A DNA stretch of 64,000 nt, taken from Kingdonia uniflora. Lineage: Eukaryota; Streptophyta; Magnoliopsida; Ranunculales; Circaeasteraceae. Below, piece after piece: positions 45,325 through 55,973 of this stretch. Both the position numbers and the translations under genes were made by a program. How positions within the stretch are numbered: the first letter of the stretch is position 1; each line of letters opens with the position of its first letter. The notes below the pieces were generated by a model, which made no database searches, was not told where the DNA came from, and was given only the letters and a program-made list of their open reading frames with translations. Location of the stretch: contig JACGCM010000393.1 of the NCBI GenBank assembly GCA_014058105.1, positions 570,899 through 634,898 on the forward strand. The letters are read 5' to 3'.

Positions 45325-46311
45325 CCACTATAACAGTTAATTTGCTCTTGAAGGGGTCACTAAAGATGCCAATTGGATTGATTTTATTAAACCTTGTGGC
45401 GACGACTTCTTTCATAATTCCTAGATGCAAATGACCCCATCATCTTGACATATTTCTTAAGCTTCATCACTTAATGGAGAAACCCAAATGTCTTAAACTT
45501 CAATCCGTGATGTGCATTGCCGCAACCTTTCGAGGCCAAGAAGCATACACACATGAACTCCGTGAATGACTCCAGGTTGCTATTTGTTTCGATAAGGACT
45601 CGTAAAAGCCAGTAACAAGTAATTGCTGGTTACCAAAGACTAAAATAAGGGTAGTTTGGTCTTTAAAAAATATTAGGGTAGTGAATGCAATGTAAGTTCA
45701 AAGAAAAGGGTCTACACGTAGTTTTTCAAAATCCAAGGTACCATATATAATTTATAAAATACTTCTAGCCCTATATAGAAATTTCTTATTATTATTATCA
45801 AACAAGGCTCCAATAGAAATAGATAACATGGACCTCAAAGAAGCTCTCTGCATTCCTGTGTTACCGTGCAGATTGAATCGCATGTTAAAGTTACAAGTCA
45901 TACTAGAGAAGTACATGTTTCCTATTGTTTATATGAGACACGTATAACCAATTTTGTGGAAGACATATGACATAAAATTGGTCGTGTTTGGAGAAGAACG
46001 AACACTAGGTTTAATTGTTAGGATGTAATTGCATTTCGAACCACAATTAATCTTGAGTTATACGAGTTAATGGGATCTCCAGGGGGATTAATAACTAATT
46101 ATAGGCGGGAAGTCTTAACTGAAAACCAACAAATGTCTATTAGCTTTAAATACAAGCAGAAGCTAAAAATAAACCAAAACTAATATGCGGTGATGACCTC
46201 TCTTTCATTCTAAAATAACTCATGGCAACAAGTATATAAATCTCTCAATTTCAATTATCAAAATCATCAAATCCAAAATAGAGAAACACAGTGAAGAACA
46301 AGTTGTCAGTC
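45325..46311 (+). promoter_or_regulatory. Exopolygalacturonase upstream region
   Basis: Matches 21424-22257; has one additional stretch of about 130 bp at 45398-45530. TATATAAA at 46233-46240 lies 72 bp before the ATG, so transcription probably starts near 46265. Confidence 0.7.
46233..46240 (+). promoter_or_regulatory. TATA box of exopolygalacturonase
   Basis: TATATAAA, the only strong TATA in the 150 bp before the ATG, identical at the truncated paralogue. Confidence 0.65.
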
Positions 46312-47783
46312 ATGGGTTCCATATCAAATTTGGCAATCGTATACATATTCTTGCTTATAGCAACGGCCCTAACCGCTGTTTCAGCCACTGGCAGCATTTT
46401 CAATGTGATGGACTACGGTGTAAAAACCGATGCTAATTCAGATAATAGCCCGGTATGAATATTTTTTTTTGCTATGATGGTACATTTTGGAAGCCAGTTT
46501 TTAATATCCGTAATTTGTACAGGGGTTCTTAAAAGCGTGGACAGAGGCATGCGCGGCCGCCGGGGCTGAGGTTAAAGTACTGGTACCAAAGGGAGACTAT
46601 GGGATGGGTCCAGTGGTATTCGAAGGCCCATGCAAGGCCTCAACTATCCATTTTGAACTTCAGGGAACATTGAAGGCTTCAACTGACCTTAGTAAGTTCA
46701 AAAAAGATGGTTGGATTTCATTTTATCGAATTACCGGATTCAAGTTATCTGGTGGTGGAGTATTCGACGGTCAAGGAGCTTCAACTTGGTCGAAAAACTC
46801 CTGTTCAAAGCAAAAAAATTGCAACGTTTTACCTGTTGTAAGTATTCTAAACTCGGTTGTCCAAATTAATTTACTCTATATTTCCGATTTTGATTTTCCG
46901 TTAATGATATTATGTTCGTCACTTAACAACAGAATATAAGATTCGACTACATCACCAATGGACATGTCAGCTACGTCTCCTCGATCAACAGCAAAATGTT
47001 CCACATCAACATTTTGGGTTGCAACGACATAACTCTGGACCATGTTACAGTTACTGCACCTGGAGAAAGCCCGAACACGGACGGAATTCACCTGGGAGAC
47101 TCTACCAAAGTAACAATCACCAATTGCATCATAGCCACAGGTGATGATTGCGTCTCCATTGGTTCAGGAAGTTCTCATGTTATTGTCGATAAAGTGACAT
47201 GCGGACCAGGTCACGGTATTAGTATTGGAAGTCTCGGCAGGTACCCCGATGAAAAGGACGTCACCGACATCACTGTGACAAGAATCATACTCAAAGGGAC
47301 GACCAATGGTGTAAGGATCAAAACATGGCAAGAGTCTCCAAAGGAAACTAAAGTAACCAACGTTATTTTCAAGGATATCACAATGCAGGATGTCCAGTTT
47401 CCACTCAACATTGATCAAGAGTACTGCCCTTACGCTTCTTGCGGCACCAAGGTACAATATTTTTATTTACTTCTGTTATTATTACGGAAAACTTGAAACT
47501 ATTACTCTTTTATGTTTCTAATATACTTTCGCACTATTTTTTTATTTTTTTAATTCAGTCGCCGTCGAAAGTTAAGATCACTAACGTGCAATTCAACAAT
47601 ATTCGGGGAACCTCGGCTTCGAAGGACGCAGTCAAGATAGTATGCAGCAAGGGCATGCCATGTGAGGGTGTGAAGCTTGGCGATATTAACCTGACCTATA
47701 ACGGTGCACAACCAACATCAATATGTAGAAGTGCCCATATCTCGGCCGTAGGCAAGGTGTTCCCGGTCTCTTGCTCAACTTAA
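46312..47783 (+). CDS. Exopolygalacturonase (GH28), intact, 399 aa
   Basis: Removes terminal galacturonic acid from pectin; secreted to the cell wall, and in plants this clade is often pollen-expressed. Exons: 46312-46452, 46523-46837, 46933-47451 and 47559-47783, all phase 0 with GT..AG introns, giving 47+105+173+74 residues. Residues 1-25 form a signal peptide. GH28 motifs are all present: ESPNTDGIH, ATGDDCVSIGSG, CGPGHGISIGSLGR and GVRIKTW. It ends SCST. The length is normal for exopolygalacturonases. No stop or frameshift. A 5' partial duplicate lies at 22258-22688. Confidence 0.93.
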
Positions 47784-48832
47784 TATTGTATGATAATTTT
47801 GTACAATTTTGTATGACTAGCTAGTCATATGTGTGCGGAGATGCACCGATGACGAATAATATTGTAGAGTTCAAATTGTTGAGTTTTAAATTCGGATAAC
47901 ATTGCCGATCAATGAAATTACACAATTTTTTCGGAAATAGCAAGTATTTCAATTTCTCCAAATCTTCGCTTTTTCGAACCCGTTTTTGCAAGATTTAAAA
48001 TCTTCTATAATTTGCACAATCTCTTCCTAATTGTTCATCACAAAGGTTTCGCGCAGTACCATAGGTTCACCACCAACTCAAAGTAGCCTGAGCGGTTTCA
48101 AAGATTTATTCCATACTTCTAAAACATTCCTAGAGCCTAGAATAAGCGTGTGGTAGGCCGGTGTTGGAAAAGATTATGTTTTTCCAAATGTACCTTTGCC
48201 TTCCATTATTTAGACGTTAAAAGTTCCAGTTTTAAGGGAATGGTTGTTGATGGTGCGATCCCGGTTCGAGTGTGAAGTCCAAATCGTGGTTGGGGTACTT
48301 ATGTGAATTAGTGATTTAGTCCCCAAGGCCTCTCCGGCTAGAACTCACACTTTAATCCTGTCAATTGTAGCTTCGGATGTGTTCTTACTCTGTAACGATT
48401 GATATTTCATATAAAATTGGTAGAACATATAAATGATTCTTGGAAGTCATTCCTAAACAAGATACCTGGTGCTCACAGCGAAGCAAATCTAGTATAATTA
48501 ACATTAAAGAGATGATTAGACAGATTTGTATCTTCACAAAGCACCCTTAAATAAAGCATAAATATTTAGACAGTAAATCCATCACCTTGATCACAAGCAC
48601 CATTAAAGACGAAACAACTCCTCTTATTAAATCTCCCTAAACTAATAGAGTTTTAGTACCAAAGAAAGAGCTAAACCTCTTCTAATGTTTTCGATTATAA
48701 AACCCCAAAACTATTCTCTCCTTTCTTCTACTATGGAGACTTTCAAAAACAACAACAACAACCACCCCACATTGACATACCCTCTTCCTCCTTTCTTCTA
48801 CTATTGCTGGATTCACTACTACTTGTAGTTAT
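47784..48832. other. Intergenic, with repeat piece at 48160-48480
   Basis: 3' flank of the exopolygalacturonase, then a stretch (48160-48480) with TGTACCTTTGCCTTCCATTA-like sequence shared in reverse with 41684-41757, probably a decayed LTR. 48700-48830 is CT/AAC-rich and could be the 5' leader of the F-box locus. Confidence 0.4.
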
Positions 48833-49313
48833 GTGATGGAATGCAAAATATGGAGAAATCTTCCTCAAACTCTTGTAGGTCGTGTGATGGTCTTTCTCCC
48901 ACCATCGGCTTTTCTTGGAGCTAGATCAGTTTGTAGAAGGTGGTATAATCTACCATTTGCCAAAAGCTTTGTCGAAATGTTTTTACGCATTTCGCCACGA
49001 CATCATTGGTTTTTATTCTTCAAAGTACATAAAAGACGTGTAGGGAACTACATCTGTAAGAACAACAACAATGATGATAACAGTGAGTATTGTCGCGAGG
49101 GGTACTTAGACGATCTGAATGAAGAAAAATGGTATCGGTTAATGCTGAGATTGATACCTAGGGGGTTTTTTTCGGTCTCTTGGTCAGGTGAGCTAGCATG
49201 TTGGGTCTTCGGATGACCAAGGTCCAAAAGATATTATTCTCTATAACCCCGTTCTGAAAACTATTATACAACTCCCTCCAAATTTACAGCCTAGATTAGA
49301 ACTAGACAATTAG
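48833..49313 (+). pseudogene. F-box protein, frameshifted and truncated
   Basis: Begins MECKIWRNLPQTLVGRVM, then FLPPSAFLGARSVCRRWYNL (F-box, residues about 8-48) and SPRHHWFLFFK. The layout is as in plant F-box/kelch proteins of the UFO-like group. The frame stops at 49216. One base out, the next frame carries SDDQGPKDIILYNPVLKTII to a stop at 49311, so a +1 frameshift lies near 49207. The kelch repeats are absent. Such proteins are substrate receptors of SCF ubiquitin ligases; this copy is unlikely to work. Confidence 0.8.
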
Positions 49314-50912
49314 TTTCAAGGGTTATCGGCTCTTACAATTTTGACCTAAATTACTCGAAATCGGTTAATCTCAATTAGTCAGTCAGAAATTTCAATCAAG
49401 TCCTAAACTAAGCTACTAGATTATTACATGCCTATTCTTATTCTAAAAGTTTAACGGCAGCCTAACGTTTGCCTACTTACTGTGTGATTGGTTCCGAATA
49501 CAAGAATGGTTAAAAGTGGACAATTTGTTATATCAGTTTATCATAATCCAAAAGGTTGTTAGTGACCAAATAAGTAAATTTAGTAGTAGAAGATAAAGTA
49601 TAATGCAGCATGGTCATTTTTAGTTTGATGCATTTATTTCGTGATTTATAGGTTGATTGAATTGAGTTGTATAATGTATTTCAATTAAATGTACACCAAT
49701 TAGCTAAATAATTTCGCAATTCATTTTAATCAAATAATTTCGCAATTCTTTTTAATAAAGGCTTGTTCATTTGTCATCGAGCGTAAGGGCAAACACACCT
49801 GTTGTACAGAATTCCTCATCAACATTTTGTTGAACGCCTTGAGCAGCAAACGAAGCTTCACTAGGGTCCATCTCATTTCTGATTACCCTTACTAGATGAG
49901 GCACAGTCATGTCAATCATCCGTGAGCCTTCCATTGGAGCATACACCATGTGGACAAATGAATCAGATGTGGAATATTCAAGCTCCAAATATATGCTTCC
50001 GGGGCTGGGCTAGACGACCGATACTACAAATACATGTTCAATGGCCCAGACTGACCCAAGTTGTAACCCTAGATTGTGTTCCATGCGAACAGTTTAAAGA
50101 TAAAGTGTAAGATAATTTAAATTGAACGAGAAGCACACCGCAAATGAGTCAGTGAAGAGAAAGAAAAATTCTTAAACAGATAACTGTGATACACATTTTT
50201 TGGACCCGTAACTAAGACTGAAGACATTCTACGATCGTTGAACCCTTGACCTTGAGGACAAATGTATCCCAAACTACAACCAAAGCCAAGAATGGTGGTG
50301 TGCATTAACGTACACATTATTAGTTAACCCTCAATAACGTTTGGGTGATTCTTATGATTCCTTATATTGGCGTAAGCTATTTACGAACGTAATAGAATGT
50401 ACGTATTTCGATTAATCTTTCTTTGAGCTTGAGTTTTTAATTAATGGTCTGGCATCATTTTCGACAACTATATATTGGAGTCTTCAAGTCGATCGTTGTC
50501 GTAATAACAATCGTGTCTGGTTTTGTTTACCTATGGTGTTGTAGCTGCCTTATGCATTATCTGAAAGTGACCCTATGAGTTTTCATCCTTCATAATGTAA
50601 AAAAATTTGTACATGCACTTTGTATTGACCTTGCTCTTTTGTTTCATAATGTAAGCTGTTTTGAGCACTAGTGTTCTTAATATGGAGCACTCCTATTAAT
50701 ATAGAGCACATACAAAAACTTTGGGGCACATACACTCCCATCCTCGAGATATGTAGGGAATAATTTTATTTAAATTAATCAAGTGCAAACAGTCTTGTTT
50801 CCTCACCTACATACTACAAAGCTCTAAAATATAGAGAAATAAAAAAGACCGTACACTACGCAATCTCAGTTAGGTCAACATTCACATGGAAACATATTTC
50901 CCATCTCACTGA
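49314..50912. other. Intergenic, one unexplained short frame
   Basis: AT-rich. The minus frame 49988-49767 (73 codons, FVHMVYAPMEGSRMIDMTVP, then VRVIRNEMDPSEASFAAQG) has protein-like composition but no family I recognise and no visible splice context. It may be a leftover exon. Nothing else is evident. Confidence 0.35.
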
Positions 50913-51104
50913 TCAGCAACTGCCGCCGGCACCACCGCCACCGCCACCAGCAACCTCAAAACAGCCGCCGCCCTTGTTTCCCAGTTCTATATTCGAACTG
51001 GTGGCACAGCCTCCACTCCTACCTCTGCTACCTTCATCAGTTTTGGTGCCGCATGATCCAGGAGGATCTAGGCAAGTCATATTGTAACTAGAAACTTGTA
51101 ACCC

Positions 51105-51204
51105 TTATAAGGTTTACAAGTTCCTAGTCACAATATGACTTGGTTACAAGTTCCTAGTTTTGTAACCAAGTCATATTGTGACTAGGAACTTGTAAACCTT
51201 ATAA
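51105..51204. repeat. Perfect 45-bp inverted repeat in the TRIM 5' LTR
   Basis: Arms 51105-51149 and 51160-51204 are exact reverse complements around a 10-bp loop. The arms contain the TRIM module ACAAGTTCCTAGTCACAATA. The other LTR lacks the inverted arm, so it arose after insertion or was lost from the other end. Confidence 0.92.
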
Positions 51205-51487
51205 AAGGGGCAAGGCTAGGCAAGTCCTATTGGGACTAGAAACTTGTAACCCAATCATATTGGGACTAGGAACTTGTAACCCTTATAAAAATGGGCAAGG
51301 CTATGCAAGATAGGAGGGGGGAGAGATCCTTGGAAGTTCTGAGAGAGAGACTTAGGGCTTGAGTAATTTTATTGTAATTGATTTCGATTAAACAATTGAA
51401 GCTCTTAAAAGGGATTTTTCCCACCAATTGTGTATTCTTCGTATTATTTCTTCAAATTAGGGTTTCTCAATCGTATTGTGGATTAAG

Positions 51488-51499
51488 TGGTGTCAGAGC
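51488..51499 (+). promoter_or_regulatory. TRIM primer-binding site
   Basis: TGGTGTCAGAGC, two bases after the LTR end. One mismatch to the tRNA-iMet complement TGGTATCAGAGC. Confidence 0.75.
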
Positions 51500-51607
51500 G
51501 GTGTTCCGTTCATCATTGGGAGATTGGGGTTTATGGTCTCGGCATGCGACCGACTCAAGCAATCTAGGAAGATATCTAATTAGAAGAAGAAGAAGAAGAA
51601 TAACATC

Positions 51608-51964
51608 ATGTCTACTGTCAAGATCTCAAAAACTTCTACTTCCAAGAGACGACATGATCGTAAAGAGAAGAAAGTGTGCAAAGAGAAGGAGGGGGATGAC
51701 CATTGGAAGAGTACTTCGATGGATTTTAAGGGAGTATTGACTACTATCAGATCTGGAAGCGATTATATATTCTTATCTCTACTAGATGAAGACTCCATAG
51801 AAGACACTCGACTACCATCGGTTAAAAATATATGGATTGAGAGAGAAAGTCCTTTAAAGGAGTACGGTATTCTAGATAGGGGGATGGCTGCAACCAGGAG
51901 CGGTAGAAAGGGCAAGCTTCTCAACAAATCAAAGTGGTACACTCGTGATACGGGGTATTCCTAG
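51608..51964 (+). CDS. 118-codon frame inside the TRIM
   Basis: Starts MSTVKISKTSTSKRRHDRKE and is strongly Lys/Arg-rich for the first 40 residues. A mixed region with TTIRSGSDYIFLSLLDEDSI follows, then KNIWIERESPLKEYGILD. No zinc knuckle, protease or gag signature. TRIMs normally have no coding capacity, so this may be a captured fragment or chance. A basic N-terminus could bind nucleic acid; that is inference only. Confidence 0.35.
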   Translation: MSTVKISKTSTSKRRHDRKEKKVCKEKEGDDHWKSTSMDFKGVLTTIRSGSDYIFLSLLDEDSIEDTRLPSVKNIWIERESPLKEYGILDRGMAATRSGRKGKLLNKSKWYTRDTGYS

Positions 51965-52498
51965 TTTCCACATCTCTAATTCTAGCTTGAGCAGGAGCTC
52001 AAGACTCCTAAAGGGGGGAGCCATGAACCAGGAGGATCTAGGCAAGTCCTATTGCAACTAGGAACTTGTAGCCCTTATAAATGGGGTAAGGCTAGGCAAG
52101 TCCTATTGGAACTAGGAACTTGTAACCAAGTCCTATTGTGACTAAACTTGTAACCCTTATAAAAGGGGCAAGGCTAGGCAAGTCCTATTGGGACTAGGAA
52201 CTTGTAACCCTTATAAAAATGGGCAAGGCTAGGCAAGATAGGAGGGGGGAGATCCATGGAAGTTCTGAGAGAGAGACTTAGGGTTTGAGAGTAATTCTAT
52301 TGTAATTGATTTTGATTAAGCAATTGAAGCTCTTAAAGGGATTTTTCCCACCAATTGTGTGTTCTTTGTACTATTTCTTCTAATTAGGGTTTCTCAATCG
52401 TATTGTAGATTACCGCGCGCGTAGCAAACACAGATAAAGGCATATATCCCAATGGTAATTATAAATAAAATAAGAATTATGATATTTTCAGTCTCCAT

Positions 52499-53008
52499 CT
52501 TAAGCTTTTCTCTTAGTATGGTTATATTTAGAAACTCAGCTTGTTTTTCTCCTCTTTGATACAAATGCTTTGGTTCAGCTAAACTTAGTGTAACATATTA
52601 AACATTTCTTTACCTAATCTAGCTCGCATTTACCGTCTATCAAAAGATTGTCATATATAACTCATAACTGAGACTTCAATAGTTTTCCAATTTTTATGAA
52701 TTGAACACTGTTCATAACAAGTGTCAACCTCATGAAATAATAACACTGAATAGGTTCAACGATTATTTCTTTTAGTGCAACTTCTGTATCGACAAACTTT
52801 TTCTAGTAAACGAGAACTCAAAAATATGATTAATGGGAAAAAATCTTTTATTCAAATACTCAATGGAAAACTCAAATCATTCATGTTCCTTAACTTAAAT
52901 CAATTCCAAAGTCATTGGTCTACGTAATCATGATACCTCCAAGTCCATGCCGAGATAACAATCATGACTGGATACGTTTCCTAACCATTTTGTAGTACTT
53001 GTAGTAGC
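52499..53008. other. Upstream region of the split small gene
   Basis: AT-rich, no exon or known repeat. It would contain the promoter of the minus-strand gene starting at 52498; no convincing TATA position was chosen. Confidence 0.3.
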
Positions 53009-54116
53009 TGATCGATTATTAACCGACGTCTTAAAAGGCCCGCAAACGCACGGTGTACCGTTTAGTACAAAGGAAAGCGGGGTCGTATCCCAATAGACTT
53101 GTGGTGCGAATTATACTTCGAGCTACTAGTTTTATCCAATAACAACGAGTTTGTGTAGGTTTTGAAATAAAAAGAAGAACGAAACAAATTACAAGATAAA
53201 TTGGAGTGGAAACCAAGGCATCGATTCCACTTCACCTTTTGTAACCATTTAGATAGCATAAATAATTAAAGTAAATTACGAGTTCCCGTATCGCATATCC
53301 TTGGTCGGGCATATGCAATACATCAAAAAATACAAGAGATTTAGTAATTGAAAACTACCCATAAACCAACTTACTCAACCATAGTCCGGTTGATAAGTAT
53401 GAATTATGTTCTCTTCTCTATGTTCATAACCTATCTTGTTATGGTCCAACAAGATGGTTACATAGATTCATTATTCCTCCTAATCCTAGCTATGGTCAAG
53501 CATAGGATGAAGGAATACGAATATGCAATATTCCGGGATAAAGAGAAAGTAATTACTCTAACTAAGTTACACAATCTACACTAAGGCTACATTGGCTGGA
53601 GCTTTCTCTAGCTTTGGCTAAGAAGATTAGCTACTCATCCCTTTGATCATTGTCATACTACAATTACTATGAAACAAGTAAAAAGAGAAGAACAAGAACT
53701 TTATTGCTTATTGACCTTTGATTTACACTCTCCAAGATGATCCCTCATGGGTGGAATTCCCTTCCAATTTATAAAGTATAGGAAGGGTTACTAAATATCA
53801 CCATTAATATAAAATCTCTTAAACAATGCCTAAAATCATGCATAGATATTATAACTCATGAGAATAGGATTTATATCTAATTCTCTTCAATGGGCTTCCA
53901 TGCATGGGCCTTTGGTTGACAACTTCAAATGAGAATCATTGTTGGAGTGCATCACCCTTGTACTTCGTTAAAAACCGGAAAAAAATATACAACTTGATTA
54001 TCATGTGACCGATTTTGTAAATACAAACAAAACACTATTAGTGTCACATTTATTTAATAAATGACTAGGAAAATATAAATTTAGGAGTTGTACACGTAAA
54101 TATGACGTGTCTATCA
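53009..54116 (-). mobile_element. Solo Athila-type LTR
   Basis: 1108 bp, complete at both ends (plus view TGATCGATT...TGTCTATCA). Flanks GTAGC and GTTGC agree at four of five bases. No leader or PBS follows, so it is a solo LTR left by LTR-LTR recombination. Confidence 0.85.
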
Positions 54117-55065
54117 GTTGCATATTTCCCAGATTCGACAACAAGAGGCTCATGAACATTAGTCGAAGACAGCTCAGCATTCGAGATGCCACGGTTATAA
54201 ACCCAAGTTCTTGACCTACTAAAAGTAGCCGTTGGGTTTGGTCAAGAAAGAGCCGTTGGAGATCCGCAAAGTTCGCCCACTGCCCCCAAAATAGAAAATT
54301 GTTTTCTTTTTGTAAATTGTTTGTATCTACTATAAATACAGGCATATAATAGATTATTAAAACCGCAACTTTACTATTCATTCATCCTTATATTACTATC
54401 ACGCAACAAACTAGAGAGAGAAAAAAGAGAAATCTAGGGTTTAGCTCTAGAGAAGTTTCTTGGGTTTTCTTTATGGGGTTTCTTGCTGGGATTATCTGTA
54501 AGGGTAGAGGTGAGGTTTGAGTGATCTATGTAACTTCTTGTAACCCTAAGTGATAATATATATTGTAGAGATGTAGCCTCTGTGGTAGACCTTCTAAAGA
54601 GTTGGTCTTTACAAGGAAGAAGGTGGAGGGTTGTTGTCTCTTGGGATTTGATGGTGAGAGGGAAGTACCTCTTGGTTGCTAAGAAGAGAAATCAAGGTAG
54701 AGAGAAGATTGAAGGGTTTCAAAAAGAAGGTATGCAACATGGTCTTTTTTGAGGTAATCTTCGATGTTCTTGATGGATCTCTTATGTTTCTTTTATCTCT
54801 TGTAAATCTATGTGAGGATTATTGCGAGATTAAGGATTTCCATGTTTGTTGGAATCCCTTGAGAGCTTGTAATTGAACTTGGATACATAGTGGATTTCTA
54901 GCTTGGTGGGGAGAGTAGCCGTAGGGTAATCCTCCGGTAAATATTGTGTTTGTGTGCATGTTAATCGTTTCTAGTTTCATGATTGATTATTTGAATGCCA
55001 TGAGGATAACGAAGAAAGACAAATGCGCGGGGGCGAAGTATTTCGCACGTTTCACCTCCCAACAG
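54117..55065 (+). mobile_element. Copia LTR-derived sequence
   Basis: 54405-54555 matches the R/U5 part of the TGTTAGG copia LTR (GAAATCTAGGGTTTAGCTCT block). 54635-54722 is shared with 23416-23524. It ends TTCACCTCCCAACA at 55065, a copia-like LTR end, directly against block X. The 5' limit is not defined. Confidence 0.55.
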
Positions 55066-55499
55066 TGGATTGCTTAAGCATAAAGACTTGGTTTAACTTC
55101 GTGAAGGGCGTTATTGCTAGGATAACGAACTAGTCTTAGCCTTTTCCTTTTCCCCTGTGGAAACCTCGCCCAACTCGTCCATAGCGCTTATTTAGGAAAT
55201 TGTACTCAATAACAAAGATTTCGGAGAAAGAGGCATCATTAATGTTTCCCTTTTTCAATCTAAGAAAACAGTCTCTCAGTTTCTTGCTAAAAGACTCAAG
55301 TTTTAGTCGAGGTTGGTCAAGCCCGATGCAAAATCAAATCGAAGCTTATTTTTAATCCGCAAAACATCAGGGTACTTCTCAAATTCACCCTTAAAACATT
55401 TTAGATAGCATGTCAAGCAAAAGTCACAACACTGAGCATGGCGTCTAAATGATGAACAATTACTTATTTTGTGGAAATTTTGCTATGACAAAGATCATC

Positions 55500-55760
55500 T
55501 AGAAAAGGAGAGCTCTAAAACATGATGAGGTTTGGACTGGATCACTACTATCTAAAACGCTTCGGCCGCTGCCAAGGAGCCACCCCCCCGCCCCCATCGT
55601 CACCGCCAACACTTATGTTTCCCAGTGCAATACCAAAATGACGTCACTACTACCCCCACCGCCTCCGCTCCCACCTCTACTAGTACTACGTACATCGGAT
55701 TGGAAGCGGCACACGTAGATAAAAACAATTATTATCGCTATAACCGCGATTGATAAACTA
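55500..55760 (-). pseudogene. Small TM/Gly-rich gene, inverted arm
   Basis: The minus strand reads LSLSIAVIAIIIVFIYVCRF, then SRGGSGGGGG. A one-base loss after GGGSSDVI shifts the frame to an early stop. Counterpart of 20763-20993, slightly longer at the N-terminus. Confidence 0.5.
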
Positions 55761-55769
55761 AGACCTCGG

Positions 55770-55973
55770 ATGAGATATTCACACTTCATCTTTATCCTAA
55801 GTTTGGTTTATCTCGTCCTAGGTCTTTGTTTATCTATCGCGGTTATAACGATAATAATTGTTTTTATCTACGTGTGTTGCTTTAAATCCGATGTACCTAT
55901 TACTAGTAGAGGTGGGAGTGGAGGCGGTGGTGGCACCATTTTGGGTATTGCACTGGGAGCCATCGGTCTCTGA
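55770..55973 (+). CDS. Small TM/Gly-rich protein, 67 aa
   Basis: Begins MRYSHFIFILSLVYLVLGLC and continues IAVITIIIVFIYVCCFKSDV, SRGGSGGGGG, TILGIALGAIGL. It is the orthologous position to 20535-20753 in the inverted block, with a slightly shorter tail. Most differences between the two are conservative replacements in the TM stretch. Head to head with 55500-55760, about 50 bp between the foldback arms. Confidence 0.45.
   Translation: MRYSHFIFILSLVYLVLGLCLSIAVITIIIVFIYVCCFKSDVPITSRGGSGGGGGTILGIALGAIGL

Larger units (their letters stand above)
51054..52412 (+). mobile_element. TRIM-like miniature LTR element, 1.36 kb
   Basis: LTRs 51054-51485 and 52024-52412 (begin TGATCCAGG/TGAACCAGG, end TTGTxGATTA). 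PBS TGGTGTCAGAGC at 51488-51499 has one mismatch to the initiator-Met site, and the purine tract AAAGGGGGGAGCCA lies before the 3' LTR. Flanks are CCGCA and CCGCG. The internal 538 bp has no gag/pol but one 118-codon frame. The LTRs consist largely of repeated GCAAGTCCTATTGxGACTAG modules. Confidence 0.85.
50913..52498 (-). pseudogene. Small TM/Gly-rich gene split by TRIM
   Basis: N-terminal piece 52498-52413: METENIIILILFIITIGIYA, then FICVCYARG. C-terminal piece 51053-50913: CGTKTDEGSRGRSGG, ELGNKGGGC and a Gly-rich end GGAGGSC plus TGA. Leaving out the TRIM (51054-52412) and one 5-bp target copy gives one continuous frame of 73 codons. That size and layout (TM helix, FIxVC, SRGxSGG, Gly tail) resemble the 72-aa frame at 20535-20753. 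Family not recognised. The insertion makes this copy non-functional unless the TRIM is spliced out. Confidence 0.6.
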
